Positions 24,406 to 36,206 of a stretch of 64,000 nucleotides of DNA are shown here, one piece after another. Below the pieces are notes generated by a model. That model had not been told where the DNA came from and did not search any database. It saw only the letters and a program-made list of their open reading frames with translations. Each line of letters begins with the position of its first letter. Within the stretch, counting starts at the first letter, position 1. The stretch comes from Microdochium bolleyi. Lineage: Eukaryota; Ascomycota; Sordariomycetes; Xylariales; Microdochiaceae. Made by a program: the position numbers and the translations under genes. The DNA is taken from positions 1,183,524-1,247,523 of the forward strand of contig KQ964245.1 in assembly GCA_001566295.1 (NCBI GenBank), written 5' to 3'.

Positions 24406-25467
24406 TTAGCAGCTGACGACAGCCGGGCCGGGGTTGACGTAGGTGGTCGGGACGGGCCAGTAGAGCTGGAACTTGATGCCGGGGTCGCTGGCCTTTTTTT
24501 CCGGGGGAGAAATCGTGTTAGCGAATCTAGACGATGATGGGAGGTGGTGCGAAGAAGAAGGAAAGAGCGAAGGGGGACTCACAGAGTAGGCACCCGGGAG
24601 GGAGACGCCCGAGAAGGTCTTGGTGCCGCTGCCGGTGACGTAGAGCTGGGCGCAGGCCTGGTAGAACTGGGCGCCGTTGGTGTTGCTGGCCGAGTGCAGG
24701 CCAATGTGCTCGACGCGGAGCAGGTAGTAGCCGGGTGCCAGGCACTGGGGGATCTTGACCGAGACCTTGGTGGCGCCCATGTTGGGCCAGGTCGGGCCCG
24801 CGGAGCTGAAGGTGGCCTGGTCCTGGAAGATCTTGAACCAGACGGCGCCGTCGCCGTTGAAGGTCTCGGCGGTCGCGCCGTTGGGGGCCTTGGCCATGTA
24901 GAAGGCCTAGTCCGTGGTTGTCAGCATGAGACCTATACCCTCGTGTGTATTTGACGTGGTTCTCTGGGTCAGAGGGAGGAGAGGGTGTTCTGTGGTGTGG
25001 TTGTAGGAATACTCACCAGAGGACCAGGGTGCTGGATCGATGGGTCGACGCGGAAGCCGACGGTGTCACCGGCGTTGACATTCTTGGTCTTGGCGCCGTT
25101 GGAGCCGGGCTGCGCCTCGTAGCAGCGGATCTGCGAGCTCTGGACGTTTTCGACGGGGCCGTGGCTGTACTCGTTGGTGGTGCGGCGGACGAAGCTGGGC
25201 GCGATGGATTAGTCACAGGACATGCGACCACAGAGCGTGATGTTGAGACAGGTCACGGAGGAGGCGGCGAAGGGTATGGGCCTTACCTCCAGTCAGCCTC
25301 GGTGACGCCGTTGTAAACAAGACCAGGGAAGGTGTCTGTCGGTTTGGCGTCAGTCAGCCATTCTGTACATGATGCAATGCGGTGGACGCTGGAGTCACAC
25401 GGCAGGGCAACTAACAGTGAGCCTCGGCGGCAGCGGCCAGGAGGCAGGCGGCAGTGAAGAACTTCAT
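24406..25467 (-). CDS. AA9 lytic polysaccharide monooxygenase, secreted
   Basis: Five exons: 25467-25416, 25335-25287, 25194-25017, 24906-24583 and 24492-24406, giving 229 aa. All introns begin GT[GAT]AG[GT] and end AG; the last has a GCTAACA branch site and an unusual AAG acceptor. A 16-residue signal peptide ends ...AEA and exposes His17 as the mature N-terminus (HYTFP), the first copper ligand of the histidine brace. His89 in QHPGPL is the second. His164, Gln173 and axial Tyr175 (QFYQACAQLYV) complete the AA9 active site. Cysteines in IRCYE, PQCLAPGYY, QACAQ and the terminal VVSC fit the usual disulfides. There is no CBM1; the protein ends right after the catalytic domain. It oxidatively cleaves cellulose or hemicellulose outside the cell. 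The substrate and C1/C4 preference are not readable. Confidence 0.94.
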
Positions 25468-28017
25468 GATGACGAAGTGTGCGTTCTTGTTGAGGCTGAG
25501 AGAGTGCCGGTTGTTGAAGGGATGAGGAACAAGATGATCAAACAAGTATATCAGAGCAACATAAGGAGCGGACACTGCCTCCCTTTTATACTCAGAACTG
25601 TAGCGGCACACATGGTGATACTATACCCCACAAAGCGGCACAAGATCCGTCTACTACGACACTGTCACCCGAACCCATCTCGATCTCACGGGCCGTGCTT
25701 CCCTCGTGGGCGCTTACAAACTAGAGGGCGGCAAGGTAGCAGCACCTGAGAGTGAAGGCACGCCAAGATGGCTGCAGCATTGGCACATGGCGAGAGCCGG
25801 GCTCCCGGACTTACTCGAGAGATAGAGAGGTGCTGGGCCTGTCAGGGCGTGACCCGAGTGTGTCGGGGAGATGGAGTTAGCCGTCATGCTGGCTGGGGTT
25901 TCGTCAGGTGGGAAAGAGACGCTTGGCTGTGTCGAGTGCGAGTGTGTGTGTTCGCAGTATATTGCATGCCAGACTCAGACAGGTCACAAGACGGAGAAAT
26001 TTGTGAATGGGCGGAGCTGTGTCTTGGCTTCCGCGCGGTGCAGGTCTTGCAGTCTCGCCGTTGACAGCTGCAGAACATGGTGAAGAGAGACAGGAGTCTT
26101 CTGTCCTGATGCAATGTCCTCGGTGCCGACACCTTTATATACCTGTACCTGTATATCAGTGTGATTGCAATGAAGAGACATTACACATTGTTCTATTGAA
26201 ACGCGCTCGAACTCGCTCAACTACATCCTCTGACGGGCTCCAGCCTGAAAGGCAGAACGCGTATAGTTTCTGCAGGACTCGAGAGACGCGAACGACACCC
26301 AATGTTGCATTCGCCATCCCCCATCAGCACCAGGGTCTCTTCCTGCACGAAACATCACCCCCGATTTACCCCTGGCACAGCAAAGGCCTCTCTTTTCTTT
26401 CCCCGGAGCGATCGCCCCCGGAGGGCGAAACGCCTTTGACTGCGCCGCAAAACCTCCGGGGAGCCCCGACAACCAATCACTTGCCTCCACCAACTTCCCG
26501 AATAGGCAATCACGGACCGTCTCCCTGTCGCGGCCCAAAACGGAACAACTGCGGCTTTCTCCTCCAGCACTTTATTTCTTTCTCCTCCCTGAGAAACATA
26601 GTGGCACTGGAGGTATAGATTGACGGACCTTTGTATACCCGTGCCTGGCTGCATCTCTTGGCGGCCGGCACCCAGGCCCTGGGGGAATCGCCGCAACAGA
26701 GTGTGGAGAAACTGTGGGGGAAGTAGGCGGAAGCGGGAGGGCGGGAAGCCGGCAGGACGAGTCGAGGTTGTGTCGAGGGCGGCGTGACTCCCATCTCTCA
26801 GATTCCCACGGGTGGCCTTCTCTCTTGAATAGGGGCACAATAGAGAATAGACGAACGAGTAATTACCCGCGGCAGGCCGAGTCAAGCAGGTTTACACAGA
26901 CCTACAAGAAATCACACATGCAACTAGGGACAATATACTACGATTCTCATGACGGCGAGACCCGACCGTTTGATGGACGTTGTTGCCGAGGTTATACTGC
27001 TCTGCAGGTCAGAGGGATAGCAGCAGGGAATGTGGAGATCGCGAAGAATGCGGAAGCGGGAGAGCGGCTGAGCCGCCGGCTGGGCAGTTGAGTTGGGCAG
27101 TCCATCGGCATGTCTCTTGCCCCGTAGCCCTTGGCGAATGGTTCTACTCCTGTCGATCAAAGGGCCGGCCAGCCTCGGATGCAGAGGCCGTCACACGTGG
27201 CCGGCGGATCGCTCAGGCACATCCCACGTTTTACACAGCTGGATAACACCCTTCACTTGAGACTCGTGCCGAGCTGCGACGCCTGCCCCAGCTACTCCAC
27301 ATCGTGTGCGTTCCGCAGCCAGACCAACAACGTGGCGGCTAGGAACCAGGACCATCGACTAATATGTCACCTCTGCGACCCGTAGACACGTGCCTGATAC
27401 AATGGCGTGATGGCGGAGGGGAGCTGTGGTGCTACTGGAGGGCTGACAGCTGCGGATCTTCCCTCGTAGTGATCTCGTGCCGATATAATGTAGACTTAAT
27501 CTCTGCTGCCCGCATGCCATGGCCTTACCGCACGGTTCACCACCACATGTGAGCAACCTCCTGGTCTCCATCTGCGCAGACCAGGAGCATCACGTGCAGT
27601 AGAACAGACTACCTATGTTGTAATGATGAGGTGGACGATTGCACATGATCCTGGCGTAAACCCGCTGTTACGCACTCACGCGACTCTCCAGAGTACGGAG
27701 ATTCAAAACAGCAGCTATCGTCGCATTCTCGGCGCACGCCGGTCACCATATAAAGTCTGCAGGATAGTCTGCAGGACAATCACGACTGGCTAGTGGTAGT
27801 CATTCGTCCGCATGCCTTCATATTAGACTGCAACTCCAGACCTCCGTCCATTCATTGTACGCTCAATGCCAAAATCATGCAGAAGCGTCCCAGGGCAGAG
27901 GATTCTCATCCCCAACGACACCCTCCAAACATGCTCGTGGCGCTTTAAAATACAGAACCCTCCCTGATATAACCCTTCAATAATCTTGGAGTCTCCTGCA
28001 AAACCACGGGCCATCTT
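25468..28017. other. LPMO promoter and MFS 3' flank (2.5 kb)
   Basis: Long upstream region of the LPMO gene, including its TATA box, plus the downstream side of the MFS gene. A GGCTAA sequence in LPMO orientation (near 25877), the core of XlnR/XYR1-type sites, lies about 410 bp upstream of the start. A CCAAT motif is near 26471. An inverted-repeat TATATAC..GTATATC is at about 26131-26157. No CDS seen. Confidence 0.55.
25584..25590 (-). promoter_or_regulatory. TATA box of the LPMO gene
   Basis: TATAAAA in the context GTATAAAAGGG, about 120 bp upstream of the LPMO start codon on the same strand. This is a strong TATA consensus, as expected for a highly inducible secreted-enzyme gene. Confidence 0.7.
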
Positions 28018-29928
28018 TTAGACAGTGTAGCGGAAGAAGGTGGCGTTGTCGCCAGACTCGCGCTCGAGCGACATCTCCTCCTCAGTGTACTCGCTCGGGG
28101 CTTTGTGGACGCGGTTGCGGCGGGCGTTCTCGCGGCGGAGGTACAGAGTCATGATGATGCAGAGAATGGTGGACATGGCTATTGTAGTGAACACGCGTTG
28201 TCAGCATTTGCATACTTCGCTTGGGGACCAGCGATCGGCCCCTCGTCACGACTCAGCACAACGAAGACATGGAAGCAAAGACTTACTCTCAGTGGCGATC
28301 AAAGTTCCGTGGCCCGGGTAGTACTGGGGCTTGTGCCTGGCCTGGTACAAGTAAGCAGCGATAGCACCACCCAGGTTGCCGAAGCCGACGTGCATGGCGA
28401 TGCCGACACCGCGCTTAGTCGAGCCGCCGATGTTGTTGCCGTTCCAGGCCACGCCCATTGGAACGTTGGGGTAGATGCCGCAGGCGGCGAAGAAGGTGCC
28501 GGCGTATTTGACCGAGTTGTTGCTGGTGGCGATCTGCATGATGAATCCAATGATAGCGACGCAGTTGAAGAAGATCATGAACACGCCGCGCTGTCCCCAG
28601 CGGTCGGACAAAATACCGGCTGTGATACAGCAAATGCAAGCAGCCACGTACGGAGGCACGGTCATGAGCTGGGCGGTGTTGGCGTCGTACGTGCCGAGGC
28701 CAGCAACAATTGTGGGCAGGAACAAGCTGAAGCTGTAGAGAGGTGTGTAGATGCCGATCGTGATAAACATGTGCAGCCTGCATAGTTGTGTTGATGTCAG
28801 TCACTGTCAATGCGTATATAAGCGCCCAGGTTTCCAAAGTACATACCAGATCTTCCAATCGCGAATGGCGTGGAAGAAATACTTCAGGTCGAATTCGTCC
28901 GCAAGAGCAGAGCGGTCCTCCTTGAGCCGGCGAGCGACCTCGGCCTTCTCCTCCGTGCTGAGGAACTTGGCTGTAGCTGGGTAATCCTGCATGACAAAGA
29001 AGGCGGCGACAGCTGTGATGCACAGTTAGTCTATGAGGGAACCCGGATAAGATCGTTTCGGAACTCCAACGTACCCACGATGATTGTGAGGATACCCTCG
29101 AGGACGAAGATCCATTGCCAGCCAGAGAGGCCGCCGAGGCCCTTCATCTCGACAATACCACGGGCCAAGAGACCACCAAAGGCGCCGGCAGCAGTGGCAG
29201 CAGAGAAGAAGATGGCCATGCGCATTCCACACTCGTGACGCCTGTACCACAGCGTAATGCTGTTCGCCATTTCGTTAGTCGACTAAATTCAAACCGGGTA
29301 TTTTGCGGCGTCAGATTGAGTTCGACTTACTAGTAAGTGATGCCTGGGAAGAGACCACCTTCGGCAAGACCGAGAGCCATACGCGCGGTGAGAAGACCTT
29401 CGTAGTTGTGAACAAAACCCATGGCCGTGCAGCAGATACCCCAGGCAACCATGATGATAGGGATCCAGACCGAGGGGCGGAATCGCTTCATGGCCAGATT
29501 CGACGGGATTTCAGCAGCTACGTAGAAGTAAAAGCTGTCCAACCATGTCAGATATAGAAAATAAATCGAGGCTGCTGGTTCTGAGTGTGCACTCACAAGA
29601 CGCTGAGGGCGTTGTTGTACTGGAGGGAGTTTGGATCCATGCCGAGATCCTTCTCCAACCCAGCCAGACGCGCATTTCCAATGTTGGTTCGGTCGAGGAA
29701 GGAGAGGAGGTAGAGAAGTGCCAGGAAAGGAACTAGGGTCCAGTCGATCTTGCGGATGAGCTTCTTCGTAGCTGCCTCGTCGAATCCGGCTGACTCGACA
29801 CGCTCGTCGTCGGAACTCTTCGCCTCCATGGCAGCAAACTTCTCGTTGTGCGGAGCGATCTCTGGAGCATCATGGACACTGGGTGTCATCGATGTGTCAT
29901 GACTGTGAGTACCGTCCTGGGCGGCCAT
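28018..29928 (-). CDS. MFS transporter, allantoate/nicotinate permease type
   Basis: Six exons: 29928-29597, 29534-29331, 29259-29075, 29012-28847, 28777-28287 and 28178-28018, giving 512 aa. Donors are GTGAGT, GTAAGT, GTACGT, GTATGT and GTAAGT; every junction keeps frame. A long hydrophilic N-terminus (about 75 residues) precedes twelve predicted membrane spans. The first-loop segment SFLDRTNIGNARLAGLEKDL and the later IPSNLAMKR, ALGLAEGGLFPG and SDRWGQRG motifs mark the anion:cation symporter branch of the major facilitator superfamily, which includes yeast Dal5 and Tna1. Substrates in this branch are small organic anions such as allantoate, nicotinate, pantothenate or aromatic acids; which one cannot be told. 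A TATATAAA box lies about 140 bp upstream. The LPMO gene follows downstream in the same direction. Confidence 0.92.
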
Positions 29929-30067
29929 TTTTGCTGATGATCTGCGCGGGCAGTGGAGAGGTGTCAAGGAAGAAACGACTCTCTTGTGCCTGACCAGAAC
30001 GCAAGCGTGACAGCTGGGGAAAGCAAGATCTGGGGTAAACCCTCGCCCTTGACGGGTTCCCGATCAG

Positions 30068-30075
30068 TTTATATA
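30068..30075 (-). promoter_or_regulatory. TATA box of the MFS gene
   Basis: TATATAAA on the minus strand about 140 bp upstream of the MFS start codon. It is the only good TATA match near that start. Confidence 0.6.
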
Positions 30076-33000
30076 TGCCACCATGGACTGGGGAAGGTCT
30101 GGGCCGGGAAGGAGGAGCTCGCTCCCCGGTTGCACAGGAGCAAGGGGGCCAATACCTCGAGCCTCGAGCCTCATAGCCCTTCCTAGCAGTCAGAAATTAG
30201 GATGCAGTCGGCAGGGACCCCGACTTGCATGCTTGCATGCATGGGTCTTCCCAGGTGGCGTCTCAAGCCCCCCATCTGTCTCACACGGGATAATTCAACA
30301 CAGTGTTGCACCAGACTGATGCCCAGATCTTGGTGCCGGGCGTAAGGAAGGAAAGTTGGCACTCCGCCGAGCCAGCATCCTCTGATGAGGACAAGTACAG
30401 GGCCCCGGGAGGGACTAGTCCAACAAGAACCACGAGGGAGCATGGCATACGTACTGTCCGTCTTGGCGGACCCGAGTGGGAGGGCTTGCGCGCGTGGGCG
30501 ACTCTCGGCAAGACTGCTGATGCGGAGTGCCGGGACGTGGTAAGATTGCCCTGTTGATGATTAGCCTGCTGGCGCATGGCGATCTGTGCTGGACGTGGCA
30601 GCCCTGCCAGACCTAGGTCGCCCCAAGTCGTGTTACAATGCATCAAGTCCTGGGCCGAAGCCAGGTCCAATAATAGCCTGGACGCAATCGTGTTTTGCCG
30701 TTTCCGCCTGCGTTCTCTTTGTCTCTTGACGGCCCCCTGCCCCAATGCGGACTGTGCGTCTGGGGGCGGCCACGGGATGAGGCGGGCGGTCGTGTCGTGG
30801 GCAGGACGGTGAGAGATGGACCGCAGTTGGCAGTGCCCAGACGCTCAGGGGTACGTAACGCCCAAGAAGCGAAGCAATGGATTAAGCTTCACACCTTAAA
30901 GGCAGTAGCGTCCAAGCTTTCCGCAACGCCCGAGGCAGCGCTGAGTCGAGATCTGGGGAGGCCTGCGGTGCCGCCCAGGCGGACCAAGAGGTGGAATTGG
31001 GACAAGGGCGGTGCGCGAAGGCGGGCCGAGCAGTGGCTGTCCTTGGGGGCCCTGCTTGGCATCAGCAGCGTGTTGACCAAAGAGGAAGGCAAGCCGGTGG
31101 TGCGCGCTGCTGCCGGGCCAGTCAGCGTCGCCCAAGATGCACACACTCGTGGCTCGGGGTGTTGGCGGCACTTGGTCCGCTTGGCGATGGGCGAAGGGCG
31201 ATGGGCGATGGGGCTTGAGATGATGACTGAAGGCCCAGGCCTTGTCGTCGGTGCAGAGTTGAAGCTCTCGTTGCCGACCCCGCGATGGCTTCGCGGGCCT
31301 GGGGCAGCCTGGGGCCGCCGGGCAAACGGAGATGGCGTCGGCTGGGGTCGCTCTTCCCCAGATGTCGCAGCTAACCCGCTTGGCACCTGCTTCTCCATCG
31401 CTGCAATCGTCATGGACTCATGGCCATGACTGAGGCACATGGACACAGCCTCATTCCACCGTCGCGGCGTCTGCTTGGCACAGCAGCACCACAGTCTATC
31501 CGGCACCGGCGAGCGCTGGTCCTTTCATTCCCCGTCGACAAGGGCGGCCAGAGTGCTCCTGGAGAACCCCCGGACCCCGCATTCTAGCTCATCCTTCCCC
31601 ATTTGTTGTCGCGACCGTCAGCACCGTTCAGAGCACAAATGTCAGACTGTCGGCGCCCTCGAGCGCGACAGAGCGAGGGCGCCTCGGGTCACTCTGCACA
31701 CCATCCAGTGCCTTCCCTCGCGCTTGGCAAAAGCTTCGTTTCGGATGAATGGAGTGGCTTGCCAAGCTGCGACATATTCTTCTGGAAGCCTGAGCGCCAC
31801 CTTGCACGCCACCACAGATCACTTTGCTACCGGGCCAACAACAACAACAATAGCAGCAGGGGCGCCTCGGGGGTTACACCAGATGGCCAGCACATCCCGA
31901 TCAGCCGGACCACCTCCTTCGTCCTTGTGGACGCAGACCGAGCCAAGGTCCTCGTGCAACATGCCTTTATGAGCAACGGCTTGTCTGGTTTCGCCCGTCA
32001 GCCTCTTCGTCCCTGCCCTACTGGCTAGGATGCATTGTAGGTACCTATCTCATGTTGGCTTGCCACTGGTCCACCCTTGCTGCAGTCATGCTGTGCGATG
32101 CCTGCCAATCTCTGGTATGGTCGTATCTGGTTCGTGGCTAAATCTGACCCCTGCCAGATATGCTGCAAGGTGCATGATTCAACCTGTGGGCAACAGCAAT
32201 AAGCCGAGTGTCTTGCACATGCATCAGGGGCTCGACTAAGCAACGTCCAGCTCTCCTCTACAGCCCGTTGCCTATGACCCAACACTTCTCTGCGAGAGCG
32301 ACTGCTCGCCTGTCTCATGTCCACTCGAGCAATTCCAGGTCGACCCATCTGTTTGTCTCAGACGAGTCACTGTTCGAGCATGCATGAGATCGTCCTCCCT
32401 CGTCTGGAAAGTCAAGATTAGTGTGAAGAATCCAGTCGAGCCGTGCTTACGTGAGGCCACGAGCATACAGAGTTTGTACAGTGAGCCAAACAATGCCATG
32501 TCACGCAGATGCCGCGTGGTTGAGTGTAACTCAACTGGTGGGTCATCCGTACCGCGCTCCAATCCAATCCACACGAGCACACCCTCTCAGCGCTGCTCCA
32601 GGCATCTGATTTCGAACCTGCAAGCAAATGTACGGTCAAGCATTGGCCATGCCGTGACAGGGCCCCCGAAGCTTGGAAAGTGCCCCGTGCATTCAAAACT
32701 GTGCATTAGCGCAATCTGGCAATAATCTTGTCGAGCACACGACGACAGAGAGTGCCCAGGGACACAGCTGTTTGTTGGTTCGTGAGCGGGTAATCGGGGA
32801 TGAGAAGCCGGATACTGCATTAGGTAGAAGCAGGCAGTCGTACCGCGTTGGATCCTACCAAAGCCGCAATCTCGCTTGAGGTCAGGTCGTCTGTTCAGGA
32901 TCAGAGACGCAAGGCCTCGGTCCGAACCCGTCGAGGCCAAGCTTTTTATGCGTCTTCAGACCTTGCAGGCGACTGCTCCATCTGCAGGGACAACGAGACG

Positions 33001-33604
33001 GTCTGACCTGAGATGGAACTATGTACGGAGCCCGGAGTACCATGGAGATGATCGATGCAGGGGCATGTCTTTCAGCTCAGATCAAGCACACACTACCATA
33101 ATTGCTTTGCTTTTCCAGCCAGCCTGCAAGCGGTTCCCCAGAGACCGGGTGTGGGCAGTCCCACGAGACACAGCTTTATGCTTCGTCCCTGGCAACCCGG
33201 AGGTGGCTACTTCGTAGCTCCGTCCAAGGCCACACAGGCCCGTCCCTATTTCTAATCACCCTGGCACAAGTTGGGGTTGGGATGTGCAGTTGGTTGCCAA
33301 CATGGGCAGCGCCTGAGCAGCGGCGGAGGGAAAGAGTGGAACCAGGGGCCCGCACTGAATTGAGCCTGAAGTCCGTCAGGTTGCACCAATTACCCAGACA
33401 GATGAGCTGGGGCCAGACCGCTGGGAGACACGCTGAGAGGGTCCAGATGGAGAGCTTCGTGTAAGTGCTGTTTGGCACTCTGCGATTGGCCCAGGCAGTC
33501 CTCCTGTGTATCGAGCCCAAGCAAGCCTCCCGTAGACTCTCGTGTCCACACTGCACTGTCAGTCGCGACGAGTGCTGCTTGGATCCGATCCAGGGAGCCT
33601 TTCC

Positions 33605-33616
33605 TACCTTAAGGTA
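33605..33616. repeat. TACCTTAAGGTA palindrome
   Basis: A perfect 12-bp palindrome, 8 bp before the predicted start codon of the FMN dehydrogenase. The same core with flanking AG recurs in a longer palindrome at 54295-54312. Confidence 0.85.
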
Positions 33617-33623
33617 AGCTATC

Positions 33624-35458
33624 ATGCATCCTGGGCGTGGTTGTCCGCTGAGAGAGCCGCACCAGCCTCTGCCCAGTGGCCACGCCACGTCAAGATGTTC
33701 CTCCGTGCCGGCACGGGAGGACCAGAGCTCTTATCTTGTCCAGAAGCGCGAGGGTCAGATAGCAGCAGATGGTGTGACGCCGGCTTCTTCAGCTCCTCTA
33801 GGCCCAGATAGGGACGAGAAAGAGTCACGTTCCGTCCCACAACTGCATACTCTCCTCAGTGTGTCAGACATCCAACACCAGGCTCTCCAGCAGCTGTTGC
33901 CCAAGGCGATCTCGTACTACGCCTCGGCCACGGATGACGAAATCACAAAGCATGCGAACCGGCGCATCTTCCAGTCCATCCTGCTCCGGCCCCGGGTCTT
34001 CCGAGATGTCACGAGCTGCTCGCTGTCCGCCACCATCCTGGGCAGCAACGTTGGCATACCCGTCTTCGTCAGCCCTGCCGCGAGCGCGCGGCTAGCACAC
34101 CCGGATGGCGAGGCCGGCATCGCGAGGGCATGCGCGAGGTTTGGCGCGCTGCAGATCATCAGCCACAATGCCTCGATGCGTCCCATCGACATTGTCAACT
34201 CGCTCATCACGACGAGTGACGGTCCGAAGCCAGATGGCGCGGGGGTTGCGCGGGAAGCCATCTTCGCCTGGCAGCTCTACGTCCTCAAGGACATCGCGAC
34301 GACCGAGCGCATCCTAGCCGAGATCAAGGAGATCCCGCAGATCAAGTTCATCGTGCTGACCCTCGACGCGCCGTTCCCGGGCAAGCGCGAGGCCGACGAG
34401 CGGTTCAAGGCCCGCGACATGCGCCTCGGCGGCGGCGGACCAGCGCAGACCTGGGGCACCGAGGCCCGGCTCACATGGACCAAGACACTGGCATGGCTTG
34501 CGCGGCACACCGACCTGCCCATCGTGCTCAAGGGCCTACAGACCTGGGAGGACGTGTACATTGCCGCCACACACTTCTCGTCGCCGCCGCCGTCCTCATC
34601 TCGGGGAACGCCCACGGCGGCAATGGCGCGCGTGGGCGGCGTGATCCTGTCCAACCACGGCGGCCGGGCCCTCGACACGACCACGACGCCGATGCACGTG
34701 CTGCTCGACATCCACCGCTTCTGCCCGCAGATACTGGACCGGGCCGCCGGCTTTGAGATCCTGATCGACGGCGGCATCACGCGCGGCACCGACGTGGTCA
34801 AGGCCCTCGCGCTGGGCGCCCGCGCCGTCGGGGTCGGGAGGGCCGCGCTGTACGGGCTCGCCTGCGGAGGGGAGGACGGCGTCGCGAGGGTTCTGGACAG
34901 TGAGCTCTCTCTTTTCCCGATCTCCCCCGTTTCTTGGTGTCCTCGCCGATCATATCGTATCCCCCTTTTCTCTCTTTTTCAGCACAACATCCAATCGTCT
35001 TCTTTCGTTCTGTCCCTCCTTTCATTCCGGTCTGGGGCCTCCGATATGTTGGAAATATGCCACACAGTCGGAAAAGAAAGCTAATAGAACGCATCTCGCG
35101 TCGCCAACAACAGTCCTCGAGGAGGAGACCATCACGGCCATGAAATTCCTCGGCGCCACCTCGCTGAGCGACCTGAAGCCTCACCACGTAAGTCTCCAAT
35201 CCATCCACCCCTCTTTCTCTCTTTCTCTGGTCTGTGCGTCGTGGGGAAGGAAGGGTGGCCTTCTCTCTCCCCTCCAGCGAACCTGTGGGCTTTTATTTGA
35301 AGAAGCAAAACGATCTTGAAGAAGAAAAAAACGCAATCGACTAAAAACATCCGTCTTTCGTGGATGTATGTTTGCAGGTCAACACCTCCCCCTGCCTCCC
35401 CCTGCTGCAGAGCACGGGCACCGCCAGACTGCCGGCCGTCGTCAAGCCGAATCTCTGA
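33624..35458 (+). CDS. FMN-dependent alpha-hydroxy-acid dehydrogenase
   Basis: Three exons (33624-34899, 35114-35187, 35378-35458) give 476 aa. The donors are GTGAGC and GTAAGT, the acceptors CAG. The catalytic domain (from about residue 70) begins PQLHTLLSVSDI and runs through YYASATDDEI, the substrate/flavin segments VSPAASARLAHPDGE and AWQLYVLKD, a lysine in IVLKGL, the catalytic His345 in SNHGGR, and the phosphate-binding DGGITRGTDV/GARAVGVGR. This is the L-lactate dehydrogenase (cytochrome b2)/glycolate oxidase family (PF01070), oxidising an L-2-hydroxy acid to the 2-oxo acid. Cytochrome b2 proteins have an N-terminal heme-binding cytochrome b5 domain; the 70 residues here do not resemble one. 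The 5' end is the least certain part: this is the only in-frame ATG before the core, but an upstream exon cannot be excluded. Confidence 0.84.
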
Positions 35459-36206
35459 GATCCATGTAGCCGCGGACGGGATTGATCGCGAGCGGCTACC
35501 CCCCTCTCTCTCTCTGGGGCAAACCCCTGAACAGTGTGTGTTGTACCTCTTTCTTGGGGGCATCACCGCTTGGGTCCGAACTAGGCCAGGGCGGACTCTT
35601 CGGGGGCCAATCTCACTAACTGCGTCGAAGACCGAGACCACCTTCCACCCCTTCTTCACCAAATCAGGAGGGGGTCGTAGGTCAGAGTCTCAGCCACGTT
35701 GTGAACATGTGTAGTCCGCCGTGCCAGATTCCCCTAGAAGAGCTCGGGGGGGGGGTCCAAAATGATGTCTCTACGAGATTTTCTTGTAGTAGATATAGGT
35801 AGTACACGGTGTACGGACGAATCTCCTCCTGCTCTTCGTCAGGGCGACCTCTTATCATCCATAACTGTAGCTATGAGCAAAGACTGGAAGTCAACGTATT
35901 CAGCCTGTGACGTACCACCAAGTCATATCCTCTTTTCATCTCTATTGTGTATGGTAGACTGCTGAGATGTAGACAACATATGCACATCTCGAAGGGGGCA
36001 AATTTTACAAGCGGCAATGTGCAGGAAGGTCACTGCAGAAGCTCGCAGATGGAGCGGAAGGAAAACCGTGAAGTATGGTCTCATAAGTACATACAGAATG
36101 TATCATGGCTAAGATATATGCGAAAAGGCTCTCCCGTACTATCCTTTTTTATGGTGCAGAAAACATCAACTCCCATCCCTACCACACCCTCTAAATGTGC
36201 GATAAA
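35459..36206. other. Convergent intergenic region
   Basis: Lies between the stop codons of the FMN dehydrogenase and the Zn2Cys6 factor. It contains a 10-base G run (35746-35755). No coding sequence seen. Confidence 0.7.

Larger units (their letters stand above)
29929..33623. other. 3.7-kb divergent intergenic region
   Basis: Lies between the MFS gene (minus) and the FMN dehydrogenase (plus). It holds the MFS promoter and short direct repeats of GATGGGCGAAGGGC type near 31185-31215. Open stretches at 30695-31429 and 31439-31972 have no family resemblance and overlap others on both strands, so no gene is called. A TAGGTACCTA palindrome is at 32038-32047. Confidence 0.55.
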
